Positions 7,744-16,870 of a stretch of 64,000 bases of DNA are shown one piece after another. Both the position numbers and the translations under genes were made by a program. The DNA comes from Deltaproteobacteria bacterium (GTDB lineage Bacteria > Desulfobacterota > Desulfobacteria > Desulfobacterales > UBA5852). The notes under the pieces were generated by a model that searched no databases, was not told where the DNA came from, and saw only the letters and a program-made list of their open reading frames with translations. Position 1 is the stretch's first letter. Every line of letters starts with the position of its first letter. The stretch lies in the NCBI GenBank assembly GCA_020444045.1, contig JAHLLS010000006.1, positions 62,001-126,000 of the forward strand, given 5' to 3'.

Positions 7744-8606
7744 TGGCGGGACCGCACATAGGCAATCAACTGACGCTACGATCGGTTGAGCGCCAGCGAC
7801 CGGACGGCAGCGCCTATCGCAGCTTGTCATCGGTGGCCGTTCAACAGTTGGCCCGGAATTTCGACTACAGCCTGCGCCGGGTGGAGCAAACCGCCCTTGC
7901 AATGGCGATCATTCCGGAGCGCTACATCCGCAACATGGCCACCCTGAGCCCGGAAGATCAGCATCGCCTGCTCGGCTGCACGGTTTGTGTCGTGGGGATT
8001 GGCGGTCTGGGGGGTAGCGTGGCCGAGATGCTGGCCCGCATCGGCGTCGGCCGTCTTCGCCTGGTGGACGGCGATCGTTTCGAGGAGAGCAATCTCAATC
8101 GCCAGCGGTTTGCCGACGCCGCGAGTCTTGACAAGCCCAAAGCGCAAATTGCAAGGGAGGCAATTGCCGCCATCAATCCGGCGGTCGAGGTGACCGCCCT
8201 GACCGAATATCTCACGGCGGAAAACGGCCCGGCCATCATCGGTGATGCCGATATCGCCGTCGACTGCCTGGACTCGCTGCCGGCCCGTCTGTCCCTGCAA
8301 ACGGCCTGCCGCCGCAAGCAGATCCCCATGGTCTCCGCTGCCGTGGCCGGTGTAAGCGGACAGATTACCATCTTCTACCCGGAGGACGAGGGGCTTGCGG
8401 CCCTTTACGGTGACCTCGCATCCGCTGCAGATCGGGGCGCCGAAACCACGCTCGGCAATCTGGCCTTTGCGGTCAATATGCTGGCCAGCCTGGAATGCAG
8501 CGAAGCGGTCAAGATTCTTTTGGGTCGCAAGCAGACGCTGCACGGCCGACTATTGATCTTCGACCTGACCGACCTGACCTTCGATATCGTCCAGTTGGCG
8601 GAGTAA
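7743..8606 (+). CDS. MoeB/ThiF/HesA-family E1-like adenylyltransferase
   Basis: A 287-residue protein with an N-terminal extension of about 65 residues before the E1 fold. The ATP site is VVGIGGLGGSVAEML, followed by LVDGDRFEESNLNRQRF and KPKAQIAREAI, the usual adenylation residues. It should activate the C-terminal glycine of the upstream carrier. The CxxC pairs that bind structural zinc in MoeB/ThiF are missing: the expected region reads FYPEDEGLAALYG and only ECSEAVK keeps a cysteine. This suggests a zinc-free branch. A TTG one codon earlier at 7740 is a less likely start. Confidence 0.85.
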   Translation: MAGPHIGNQLTLRSVERQRPDGSAYRSLSSVAVQQLARNFDYSLRRVEQTALAMAIIPERYIRNMATLSPEDQHRLLGCTVCVVGIGGLGGSVAEMLARIGVGRLRLVDGDRFEESNLNRQRFADAASLDKPKAQIAREAIAAINPAVEVTALTEYLTAENGPAIIGDADIAVDCLDSLPARLSLQTACRRKQIPMVSAAVAGVSGQITIFYPEDEGLAALYGDLASAADRGAETTLGNLAFAVNMLASLECSEAVKILLGRKQTLHGRLLIFDLTDLTFDIVQLAE

Positions 8607-8751
8607 CCGCCTAAGTGAAGCTCCTCCCCATGGTAGGAAGCCACAAGTAGCCACCCAAAGAAAGCTTGAAAAATGAAGAAAAACTCATAAACAACACCTC
8701 TGTTCGTTTAAACCTCACCAGTCCTTTCACCACAGAGATGGAGGGTTATAA

Positions 8752-9522
8752 TCAAAACGAGGCCGCCGCCAGGCAGGCGGCTCCAATAGCGCCGTTTACC
8801 TGGGCAAAGGCCGAAACCTGCACCGGATAGCCCAGCTTGGCCTCCAGTGCTTTGACCACCCCGATGTTGTGCGCCACGCCCCCGGTCATCATCACGGGTG
8901 CCTTGACGCCCACCCGGTTGGCCATAGCCGCCACCCGCGCGGCCACGGATTCGTGAATCCCGGCAATAATATCCGCGCGGCCGACTCCTTTGGCAATCAG
9001 CGATATCACTTCCGATTCGGCAAAGACCGTACACAGGCTGCTGATGGCCGCCGGATTTTGGGCTTCCAGCGACAAGGCCCCGAAACCGTCCAAATCCACT
9101 TCCAGAGCCCGGGCCATGACCTCCAGAAAGCGGCCGGTCCCGGCGGCACATTTGTCGTTCATGGCAAAATCTTTTACCCCACCGGCCTCGTTCAGGGTGA
9201 TGGCCTTGCTGTCCTGACCACCGATATCGATGATGGACCGGATGGCCGGATCTTGGAAGTGAGCCCCGCGGGCATGGCAGGTGATTTCGGTTACGGCCTT
9301 GTGGGCGAACGCCACGCTGTTGCGGCCGTAGCCGGTAGCCACGATCCGGTCCGGGGCATCGTGGGCCAGGTCAAGTTCAGCCAGCAGGTCCGCAAAGACC
9401 TTTTCGCCGGCGGTTTTCGCGTTGTAGCCGGTCAGCATCACTTTGGATCCGACCAGTTGGCCATCCCGTATCACCGCCGCCTTGGCGCTAATGGAGCCGA
9501 TATCGATCCCGACAGTAAGCAT
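8752..9522 (-). CDS. 2-hydroxyacyl-CoA dehydratase activator (BadF/HgdC ATPase)
   Basis: A 256-residue ASKHA-fold ATPase. The first phosphate motif is VGIDIGSISAKAAV and a second is DIGGQDSKAI. Cys125 (NDKCAAGTGRFLE) and Cys164 (SSLCTVF) would hold the [4Fe-4S] cluster bridging the homodimer, as in HgdC. It hydrolyses ATP to drive single-electron injection into the dehydratase. Only one activator is present; benzoyl-CoA reductases of the ATP-dependent class use two different subunits, which favours a dehydratase. It is the last gene of the four-gene minus-strand unit starting at 14008. Confidence 0.92.
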   Translation of the reverse strand: MLTVGIDIGSISAKAAVIRDGQLVGSKVMLTGYNAKTAGEKVFADLLAELDLAHDAPDRIVATGYGRNSVAFAHKAVTEITCHARGAHFQDPAIRSIIDIGGQDSKAITLNEAGGVKDFAMNDKCAAGTGRFLEVMARALEVDLDGFGALSLEAQNPAAISSLCTVFAESEVISLIAKGVGRADIIAGIHESVAARVAAMANRVGVKAPVMMTGGVAHNIGVVKALEAKLGYPVQVSAFAQVNGAIGAACLAAASF

Positions 9523-9608
9523 AGTAACGTTGGTTCCCTTTCACTCTCCGCGTGGTGCAACTGACGTCATTCTTTATCCACCGGCAGCTGCTTGTAAAAA
9601 AATGGCAA

Positions 9609-10847
9609 TCAGGCCTTGAGCATTTCCATAAAAGCATCGATGCGGGTTTCCACCTGACTTTCCGAAAAACTGCGGGCATCGGTCATGTTGGCCTCGATGA
9701 TCAGGGTAGGCAGACCGCGCTGTTCCTGAACGATGCGGGCAATATCGTACTGACCCAGGGAATACGGTTTGCAGCTGCGGTTGGAGTGCATCACCAGACC
9801 TTCGGCATCGTATTTGTCGATCATCTCCAACACCATGGCCGCCATCTGATCGGTGCCGATATTGAGATAGATCCGCGAATAGCCTTCGGCCATGGAGCCC
9901 AGGAAATCATCTTCGTTCATGTACTGAAGCGATCCGCACCAGGCCGAGGTATAGGTGTCCGCCACCAGGCAGGCCTTGTGGTCAGCGAATTTTTCCGAGA
10001 GCCATTTGGTCCGGTACCAGATGGGCAGGTTGTCCCAGAGCAGACGATGCTGTTCGTCGGAGACCGCGCTGATGCCTTCGGCCACGCGGGTTTGCATCTC
10101 CGCAAGCAGCTCGGTGTAGTAGTCGATGACCGTCTGGGTTCCTCTCAGCGTGACGATCAGGGCCAGGTGGAAAAAAGCGTCAAAAGCGCTCATGGGCGCC
10201 GGTTTGTTCACCGTGGTGTCGAGCACGGCCTGCCAGAGCCGCTGCCCCGCCATGGAGAGCCGCCCCACTTCCTGCAGGCGGTCCCGGTCACACCTTTTGC
10301 CACAGGCCGTTTCTAGAAAAACAAGATACTCATCGAGCTGCCGGCGCACATATTGCTGCGCCTCGGCCGAAAACCCGGTATGGCAAAACGGGGTATCGAG
10401 AATAAACAGGGGGACATCATAGTAGCGGGCCTGAACCTCGTACCATTTGAGCACCGTGCCGCAGATATTGTTGCAGCAGACCAGCATGTCCGGTTTGGGC
10501 AGGCCGCCGATGGGGCCGCCATTCACCGGGGAGCAGGCGATATCCGCCAGGGCGTAGGTGCACAGGTCGCCGGAGTACCCCATCCCTTCGGCTTTCTCGC
10601 ACAAGTCGACGCCCATCTTGGAAGCACCGATCATGGCCCCATGGTTCTCGGGATAGACCGGTATCACATCCATGGCAATCAGCGGCTCCACCGGACCGCC
10701 GCTCGTGATCCAGGCAACCTTTTTGCCGGTTTCTCCGGCGGTTTTGGCATCGATATAGTAGTGGGTCATGATGTCTTTCATCTTCTTGACCGACTTGATC
10801 TTTCTTCTTTCCTTCTCGGGATCGACCGGTTTGTCCTGATTGCTCAT
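9609..10847 (-). CDS. 2-hydroxyacyl-CoA dehydratase subunit (HgdB/BcrB-like)
   Basis: A 412-residue subunit of the HgdB/FldBC/BcrBC family. Conserved cysteines include Cys96 (GDLCTYALAD), Cys105, Cys124-125 and Cys129 (CCNNICGT), plus a later one in NRSCKPYSLGQYD, suited to a [4Fe-4S] cluster at the active site. Together with the 11042-12160 product it should form the heterodimer that eliminates water from a 2-hydroxyacyl-CoA by ketyl radical chemistry. A good ribosome site (AAAGGAG) precedes the start. Substrate is unknown; the sequence is also similar to benzoyl-CoA reductase subunits. Confidence 0.88.
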   Translation of the reverse strand: MSNQDKPVDPEKERRKIKSVKKMKDIMTHYYIDAKTAGETGKKVAWITSGGPVEPLIAMDVIPVYPENHGAMIGASKMGVDLCEKAEGMGYSGDLCTYALADIACSPVNGGPIGGLPKPDMLVCCNNICGTVLKWYEVQARYYDVPLFILDTPFCHTGFSAEAQQYVRRQLDEYLVFLETACGKRCDRDRLQEVGRLSMAGQRLWQAVLDTTVNKPAPMSAFDAFFHLALIVTLRGTQTVIDYYTELLAEMQTRVAEGISAVSDEQHRLLWDNLPIWYRTKWLSEKFADHKACLVADTYTSAWCGSLQYMNEDDFLGSMAEGYSRIYLNIGTDQMAAMVLEMIDKYDAEGLVMHSNRSCKPYSLGQYDIARIVQEQRGLPTLIIEANMTDARSFSESQVETRIDAFMEMLKA

Positions 10848-10951
10848 CCTCTTCTCCTTTAAACCCTTGATATTGGCTATCGGAAGGGATATCTCTTCTT
10901 TGTATAAGATCTGTTCGCGTGGTAAATCTGAATAGGTACAATGTGTCCGAT

Positions 10952-11034
10952 CCAGAAATGAGGATTTTTGGTGCTGATCAAGGCCGCAAACCCCGCTTCG
11001 ACCGGCCGATCAGGACAAAAAAGACCATTTCTGG
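10952..11034. repeat. 83-bp imperfect inverted repeat between the dehydratase genes
   Basis: Outer arms CCAGAAATG (10952-10960) and CATTTCTGG (11026-11034) are perfect; inner arms CTGATC/GATCAG and GGCC/GGCC continue the pairing. The two ~32-base arms match at most positions, leaving a loop of about 18 bases. It lies in the 194-base gap between the two dehydratase subunit genes. It may be a dispersed palindromic repeat, an mRNA processing or stabilising hairpin, or both. No second copy was noticed in the window. Confidence 0.6.
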
Positions 11035-11041
11035 ACGGCCA

Positions 11042-12160
11042 CTAAAGCATTTCCATGAACGCCTCACACCGCGTCTGAAACTGGCCATCCGATGCGGTCT
11101 GTTCTTCCAGTTCCATCAACAGAGTGGGAATGCCCTCGGCCGCCAGCATGTCTTTCAGATAGGGGTAGTCAAAGGCATGCGGATCACAAAATTTCAAATA
11201 CAGGAAGATAACCCCCTGCGCGTTAGCCTCGCGGGCCATGCGGACCAGTTCTTCCCCCCGGGTATAAATACCGGTATGTTTGGCCGGGCAGACGGCCCGT
11301 TCGCTGTAACGGCGGCTGATGGCGTCGATCGGGTCGTCCTTGAGATCGATGGCGCCCATCAATTGGCGGGAACCGGTGCAGAGATCATCCCCCACCACCG
11401 CGCCGCCGGCCGCCGCGATGAAGCCATAGACGTCGGGAAGATTGCAGACCCCGCCGGAGAGAAAAATGCGTTTCGCGTCTCCACGGGCGGCTTCTTCCGC
11501 GTCTGCCAGCCCATCGACCACACGGGTAAGGCCTGCCAGAAAATCATGGCGATCCATCACCATGGCGGCACGTGCAATGGCGTGCATATCACGGCCGGCA
11601 ATTGCGCCGGGGCGTTCACGGCGTATAGAATAGAGCGTTTTCATCGTGGCGCGAATACGGTTATAGGTGTCCGCCGCCTGCCGGAGATCATCGTCCGTGA
11701 TCTCTTTTCCCAATAAGCTTTCAAGTTCGGATCGGGCGTTGCGCATGACGGCCGTCATGTAGTCCCGGGCACTATCGGTGTTTAGTTTGACCGGCAGGAC
11801 CACGTCCAGGTGAAACCCGGTCTTGGCGTTCATGCGCCATATGTCGGACAGGCGCTGGATGGAGTCGCAGGTATGGGGGAAAATCGTCCCGTCCAGAAAA
11901 TCCAGCCGATGACTGAGGGCATCTTCCAGGGCACCGCGAACCAGACTGCAACTGTAGGCCTGAAGATGGGCATCGGCCTTGGATATGGCGCCGCTGCCGC
12001 CGACCAGCCTAAAGCCCAGGGCTCCCGCCGCCAGGATCAACTCCTCCGGGGCGTAGGAGCAGAGCGTCCCGACCACCTTCCCGCCGGTGCGCGCCTTCCA
12101 GCTGCGCGCATAGGCTTTGGGGTCGGCGCAAATATCGTAAAACGGTTGCATGACATCCAT
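11042..12160 (-). CDS. 2-hydroxyacyl-CoA dehydratase subunit (HgdA/BcrC-like)
   Basis: A 372-residue partner subunit of the same family. Cys34 (GTLCSYAPEELILAAG), Cys71 (AYSCSLVRG) and Cys98 (PHTCDSIQR) are the typical cluster ligands. The motif FLSGGVCNLPDVY and FLYLKFCDPHAFD are also family features. With the 9609-10847 product it forms the catalytic core. AAGGAG lies just before the ATG; a short hairpin at 12184-12199 (ACTCCC/GGGAGT) sits about 25 bases upstream of it. Regulation and substrate are shared with the neighbouring CoA ligase by inference only. Confidence 0.88.
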   Translation of the reverse strand: MDVMQPFYDICADPKAYARSWKARTGGKVVGTLCSYAPEELILAAGALGFRLVGGSGAISKADAHLQAYSCSLVRGALEDALSHRLDFLDGTIFPHTCDSIQRLSDIWRMNAKTGFHLDVVLPVKLNTDSARDYMTAVMRNARSELESLLGKEITDDDLRQAADTYNRIRATMKTLYSIRRERPGAIAGRDMHAIARAAMVMDRHDFLAGLTRVVDGLADAEEAARGDAKRIFLSGGVCNLPDVYGFIAAAGGAVVGDDLCTGSRQLMGAIDLKDDPIDAISRRYSERAVCPAKHTGIYTRGEELVRMAREANAQGVIFLYLKFCDPHAFDYPYLKDMLAAEGIPTLLMELEEQTASDGQFQTRCEAFMEML

Positions 12161-12289
12161 TATGGCACTCCTTTTCGAATTTCACTCCCCTCCGGGAGTC
12201 CTATTCCATCCATCGTCCGTGCGTTGCCGGTGAAAACGATTTTCCGGCGGGACGGAATTTTGTTTCCCCGCCGACCATACGACCCCGGC

Positions 12290-14008
12290 TCACTCCCGGC
12301 AGACATCGTCCCCACCGCCTTGTTTGGCTTTTTCCTCTGCCGCCAGTTCGGCGAAGGCCACTTTGCCAACCAGGGTCAACGGCAGTTCTTGTCGGAATTC
12401 AATTTCCCGCGGGCAGCTCCACTTGATCAAGTCCTGGCGGCAGAAATCGATCAGTTCTTTTTCCATCTCCGCGCCGGCCTTGGCAGAATCTTTTAATACC
12501 ACAAACCCCTTGACCCGCTCCACCTGTTTGGCATCCGGCACCCCGATGACACAAACCTCCCGGACCGCCGGGTGCTTGTAGAGCTGCTCCTCCACCTGGG
12601 CCGGATAGACGTTCATGCCCGAAGACTTGATCATGCGTTTTTCCCGCAGGCGGAAGTAGAAAAACCCGTCGGCGTCCATGGTGCCGATATCCCCGGTGTG
12701 CAGCCATGTTTGGCCGTCCGGGTGCTGTTGGAGGGCCTGGGCGGTTTCCTCCGGATGATCCAGATAGCCCATCATGACGGCCGGTCCGTTGAGGCAGATT
12801 TCCCCCTCTTCCCCGGGGGGCAGCGTTTCGGTGGTGCCGGAACGGACAATTTTGGCCGCCATGTCCGGGAAAGGCAACCCCACACTGCCTTCGCGGTATT
12901 CGGTCATGGGCATGGCCATGATCGCGGTCACCGCTTCTGTCAATCCGAACCCCTCGCGAAGCTGCGTATCCCCGCCCTGCTGCCGGACCAGGGCTTCGAA
13001 GCGTTCTTTGACGACCCGCGGCAATGTATCGGCACCGGAAAAGGCGGCCTTGATGCAGCTGAGATCAGTTTTTTGGAATACAGGATTGCGGTTCAGCGCT
13101 TCGAAGAGGGTCGGTACACCGACAATAAAATTGGGGCGTTTGCCCCGGATCAACTTGGCCACGTCTTCGGGGGTAAACTGCGGCACCAGGATGCTCTTGG
13201 CGCCGCCCATAAAGGCCGCATTGATGCAGACCCCCAGGCCGAAGCCGTGAAACACCGGCAGGATGGCCAGGATCGCATCGCCACCCGTCAGGTTGCCCCA
13301 GGCCGATACCTGCATGCCTTCACAGATAAAATTGCGGTTCGACAACATGATGCCTTTGGGTTTGCCGGTGGTCCCGCCGCTGTAGAGAATGACGGCCAGG
13401 TCCTCGAAACCGGCGCTGCTCTTTGGGGCACGGGGGTGGAAGGCGCTCATCATGGCCCGCCACCAGACCACCAGGGCGTCTTCCGGAACCTTGGGAATCT
13501 TGCGCCCTTTGGTCAGATTGAACCCGATGCGTTTGAGCCATCCCAGGTAGTCCGGAATCCGGGCCAGGATGAGCTTTTCCAACCCGGTGCTGTCTTTTAC
13601 GGCGCTGAATTTGCCGTAAAACGCATCCAGGGTCAGGGCAAAACGGCTCCGGCTCAGGTTGAGATAAAATTCGATCTCCGTGGCGGTGGAGAGGGGATGA
13701 ATCATACTGGCCACACCGCCCAATTTATTCACGGCGTAAAAACAGATCACGGCCTGGGGGCAGGTGGGCATGGCAATGGTCATGCGATCGCCCTGTTTCA
13801 GCCCCAGAGCGGCCAGGGCGTCCGCACAGCGATCGATATCGGCTGCGAACTGCCCGTAGGTCGAAGTCGTTCCCAAAAAGTCATAGGCCACCGCCTGCGG
13901 GCAGCGCTCGACGGTCTGCATGAGCGCCTCGTACATGGTGACTTCAGGGTAGTCGATATGGTGCGGCACATCGCCGTAATACGCAAGCCAGGGTTTGTTT
14001 TCTTCCAT
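12290..14008 (-). CDS. AMP-forming acyl-CoA synthetase
   Basis: A 572-residue ANL-superfamily ligase that makes acyl-CoA from a carboxylic acid, ATP and CoA. Motifs: P-loop-like YSGGTTGKPKG (A3), EGFGLTEAV (A5), LHTGDIG (A7), KSSGMNVYPAQVE (A8) and the C-terminal catalytic lysine in LVGKVAF. I chose the ATG at 14008 because an AGGAGG lies 8 bases before it; an upstream in-frame ATG at 14047 would add 13 unlikely residues. It heads the operon and probably activates the acid that the dehydratase then uses. Medium- or branched-chain or aromatic acids are all possible. Confidence 0.9.
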   Translation of the reverse strand: MEENKPWLAYYGDVPHHIDYPEVTMYEALMQTVERCPQAVAYDFLGTTSTYGQFAADIDRCADALAALGLKQGDRMTIAMPTCPQAVICFYAVNKLGGVASMIHPLSTATEIEFYLNLSRSRFALTLDAFYGKFSAVKDSTGLEKLILARIPDYLGWLKRIGFNLTKGRKIPKVPEDALVVWWRAMMSAFHPRAPKSSAGFEDLAVILYSGGTTGKPKGIMLSNRNFICEGMQVSAWGNLTGGDAILAILPVFHGFGLGVCINAAFMGGAKSILVPQFTPEDVAKLIRGKRPNFIVGVPTLFEALNRNPVFQKTDLSCIKAAFSGADTLPRVVKERFEALVRQQGGDTQLREGFGLTEAVTAIMAMPMTEYREGSVGLPFPDMAAKIVRSGTTETLPPGEEGEICLNGPAVMMGYLDHPEETAQALQQHPDGQTWLHTGDIGTMDADGFFYFRLREKRMIKSSGMNVYPAQVEEQLYKHPAVREVCVIGVPDAKQVERVKGFVVLKDSAKAGAEMEKELIDFCRQDLIKWSCPREIEFRQELPLTLVGKVAFAELAAEEKAKQGGGDDVCRE

Positions 14009-14071
14009 CGGTGGCAGGCCTCCTGAAAAGATACGGATTTCAGTCATTTTTACGTTTGACAGTTTACATAC

Positions 14072-14084
14072 CGACCAGCGGTCG
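14072..14084. promoter_or_regulatory. Candidate TetR operator
   Basis: CGACC-AGC-GGTCG is a perfect inverted repeat, extended on the left to ATACCGACC. It lies in the divergent gap between the acyl-CoA synthetase gene (64 bases from its start) and the TetR gene. Many TetR regulators of acyl-CoA metabolism bind related ACCGACC/GGTCGGT palindromes. The match is suggestive only. Confidence 0.45.
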
Positions 14085-14236
14085 ACGAGTCAACCAATAA
14101 TTGCTTTTTTAGCCGCAGGGTGTTATAGATCCCCGTTATCCAGAACCATCAACGCCATATATCGCTCACCATGATACGGCCGGCCGGATAAATCAAAAAA
14201 CGACGGCGCCGCGCCAGGGCCGCCAAAGGTACCCCC

Positions 14237-14887
14237 ATGACCAAAAAAGATACTTTGAGCAAACTCAAGCAGCAGGAACGGGAAATTCGTGAAAACCTGA
14301 TTATCGACGCGGCCCGCACCGTCTTCGGTGCCAAGACCTACGACAAGGTCAGCATGCAGGAAATTGCCAATGCCGCGGGTATCGCCAAATCCTCCATCTA
14401 TACCTATTTTAAAAACCAGGAAGCCCTGTTTGTCGAAGCTGCCTACCGGGATACCCAGCGTTTTATCAGCGAACTGGAAACACGGCTGCAGGAAAAGGAT
14501 GATTCACAGAAGCTCGACGCCCTGATCGCCCATTTTCTCGAATACAACACCCGCAACGAAGTCTACTGGCAGATGATCACGCGTTTTTCCCTCTACGGCG
14601 AAATCAGCGGGGAATCCTCCCGCAAGCTCGATGTGGTGGCCCGGCGCTTCATGGACCTGCTCGATATGGTATTTGCCGACGCCCCCTCCGATGCCGACAA
14701 ACGCCTTCTTTCGCACACGCTTTTTGCCGCTTTGAGCGGCATCCTGATCGCTTTTCGCAAATACCCGGGGCGATCCGAAAACGAAAGCCTGGCGCACATG
14801 CAGCGGGTGGGACGGCTGATCAAAGCCATGTTCGACGTCTACCTTCAACAGGCCGATGAGATCAGCACACCGCAGCCGACATCGTAA
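14237..14887 (+). CDS. TetR/AcrR-family transcriptional regulator
   Basis: A 216-residue one-component regulator. The N-terminal helix-turn-helix spans about residues 20-65 (IIDAARTVFG..MQEIANAAGIAKSSIYTYFKNQEALF), and the rest is the helical ligand-binding and dimer domain. It is divergent from the acyl-CoA synthetase/dehydratase operon, so it probably represses that operon and responds to an acid or acyl-CoA. The candidate operator is at 14072-14084. The ligand cannot be read from sequence. Confidence 0.9.
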   Translation: MTKKDTLSKLKQQEREIRENLIIDAARTVFGAKTYDKVSMQEIANAAGIAKSSIYTYFKNQEALFVEAAYRDTQRFISELETRLQEKDDSQKLDALIAHFLEYNTRNEVYWQMITRFSLYGEISGESSRKLDVVARRFMDLLDMVFADAPSDADKRLLSHTLFAALSGILIAFRKYPGRSENESLAHMQRVGRLIKAMFDVYLQQADEISTPQPTS

Positions 14888-14998
14888 GTGACGCGACGTC
14901 AGTGCGTTCTCTCGAAAGACTCGCCCGCCTGTTTCAAAAACTTTCCCGTCGCCGGCGTTTTTTAAGTCTGCAAACAGTTCACAACGGAGGTCACCGCC

Positions 14999-16801
14999 AT
15001 GCCATGGAAGAAAACCATCGCCGTGGCTGCAATCATAGCAGCAGTGGTCTTATTGGCCGTCTTCTGGTGGATTTCGCGGTTCGACTTCAATCGCCTGAAA
15101 CCGATCATCACCCAACAGGTGCGTTCGGCCATCGCGAGAGAGATCACGATCGAGGGGGATATCCGATTGAAGATCGGCCTCGCGCCCACGCTGATCGCCG
15201 GCCCTGTCAAACTGCGCAATGCCGACTGGGGATCCCGTCCGGATATGCTGACCGTTGACGAGGTGGAACTGCAGATCGGACTCCTGGCGCTGTTTTCCAA
15301 AAAAATCGTTTTTAAACATCTGGTGCTGGTCAAACCCGACCTATGGGTGGAGCAAAAGGCCGACGGCACCCAAAACAACTGGCAGTTCGATGAAACACCG
15401 AACGAAAAGTCGCCATCCTCCCCCCAAACCGCATCGCAGCCGTATGAAGTCCATCTTGAGGAGGTGGAAATCCGGGATGCAAATCTGATTTTCCATGACC
15501 TCAAAACGGGGAAAACCAATGGTATCGAGATAACCATGCTCAGCCTCGACCGGCAGGCGGGTCCCCTACCCCTGAAAATAAAGCTGAAAGGGGGCTACAA
15601 TCAAACGGCCATCGCCTTGGAAGGCGGCATCAGCTTGTTCAGCGATCTGTTGACCAGGTCCAAAGACTGGGCTTTCGACCTGGCCATCAAAAGCGCACAA
15701 AGCGAATTAATCCTGTCCGGCCAGCTGCAGCGGCCTTCGGTTGACGCACCGCCAAGGTTGAATGCCACCGTGAAAGGTCCTCAAATAGATGTCCGCCCCT
15801 GGCTGGCCGATACGGAGGCCGAGCCCTCCAGCACTCAAAAGAGCACTGGACGCGTCTTCTCCGATGCGCCTCTGCCGTTCGCGATATTGCGCAATCTTGA
15901 TCTCCAGGCCGATATCGACATCAAAAAGGTGCTACTGCCTCATATCGCGCTGAACAATGTCCAAACCACGGTGCGTATCGACGGAGGCCGTTTTGAAGCC
16001 GGTCCGGCGCGGGCCAATGCCGGGGGCGGCGACTACCAGGCCCATTTCAACATTGATGCGCAAGCCAAGCCTCCCAAAGTAAAGGCCGACCTGAAAATCA
16101 ACCAGATGAATGCCGGATTGATGCTTAAAGAACTCGGCCTGAGCGATATGGTGGAAGGCGTCGTTGACTTTCAAGCCGATCTGGACGCACAGGGCGCTTC
16201 CATGGCCGAACTGATGGGCAGTTTAAACGGGCATGCCATGCTGGTTTCAGGGGAAGGTCAGCTCGGCAGATTATTTTTCGGCCTGTTCGACGAAGGCATC
16301 GCCAGCCAAGTGGCCACGCTTTTCAATCCGCTTGAAAAACGGTCGACGACGACGCCCATCGAATGCCTCGTAATCCGATTCGACAGCAAGGGCGGTGTGG
16401 CCCGGCTGTCCCAGATGATCTGGGTGACGCCCGATTCCATCGTGGTGGGCGGCGGCCAGATCGATCTGTCCACCGAAAAAATCGATATCGGCATCCAACC
16501 TACCCCTAAACGAGGCACCATCAGCCTCGGCATCCTGACCAAACCGTTCCGGCTGGGCGGCACCCTGGCATCACCCGCCATGCAGATCGACCCCACCGCC
16601 ACGGCCATGACGGTCGGCCGGATCGCCGGGGGAATGCTCTTTGGCCCGATCGGCATTGCCGTGGCCTTCACGAGCATCGGCGACTCCGCTGCCAATCCCT
16701 GCCTGGAAGCCATCAAGACCGCCGAAAAAGGCGTGGCCACCGAGGAAAAAGGATTCCTGAAAAGCATCGGGGACACGCTGCAGTTCTGGAAGAAGGAATG
16801 A
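14999..16801 (+). CDS. AsmA-family envelope protein
   Basis: A 600-residue protein with one N-terminal membrane helix (about residues 6-24, IAVAAIIAAVVLLAVFWW) and a long periplasmic part. The first segment (FDFNRLKPIITQQVRSA, then ADWGSRPDMLTVDEVELQIGLLALFSKKIVFKHLVL) is characteristic of AsmA domains, and the C-terminus carries the AsmA_2-like IGIQPTPKRG and LGGTLASPAM. AsmA-like proteins are repeating beta-groove proteins linked to phospholipid transport and outer-membrane homeostasis. A strong GGAGGT precedes the ATG. It appears to be transcribed alone or with the downstream kinase, 69 bases later. Confidence 0.85.
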   Translation: MPWKKTIAVAAIIAAVVLLAVFWWISRFDFNRLKPIITQQVRSAIAREITIEGDIRLKIGLAPTLIAGPVKLRNADWGSRPDMLTVDEVELQIGLLALFSKKIVFKHLVLVKPDLWVEQKADGTQNNWQFDETPNEKSPSSPQTASQPYEVHLEEVEIRDANLIFHDLKTGKTNGIEITMLSLDRQAGPLPLKIKLKGGYNQTAIALEGGISLFSDLLTRSKDWAFDLAIKSAQSELILSGQLQRPSVDAPPRLNATVKGPQIDVRPWLADTEAEPSSTQKSTGRVFSDAPLPFAILRNLDLQADIDIKKVLLPHIALNNVQTTVRIDGGRFEAGPARANAGGGDYQAHFNIDAQAKPPKVKADLKINQMNAGLMLKELGLSDMVEGVVDFQADLDAQGASMAELMGSLNGHAMLVSGEGQLGRLFFGLFDEGIASQVATLFNPLEKRSTTTPIECLVIRFDSKGGVARLSQMIWVTPDSIVVGGGQIDLSTEKIDIGIQPTPKRGTISLGILTKPFRLGGTLASPAMQIDPTATAMTVGRIAGGMLFGPIGIAVAFTSIGDSAANPCLEAIKTAEKGVATEEKGFLKSIGDTLQFWKKE

Positions 16802-16870
16802 CGATAGCGGATAAAAACCCATCGCAAATGGTTTGGCGGCGCGCCACACACCTTCTGCCAAGGAGAAAAA

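Noticed and set aside
8752-12160. Assignment as an ATP-dependent benzoyl-CoA reductase
   Set aside because: Only one activator-type subunit is present; that enzyme class has two, and no ferredoxin or ring-cleavage genes are nearby.
12572-14026. A 484-residue frame opposite the acyl-CoA synthetase
   Set aside because: Shadow frame with no recognisable domain.
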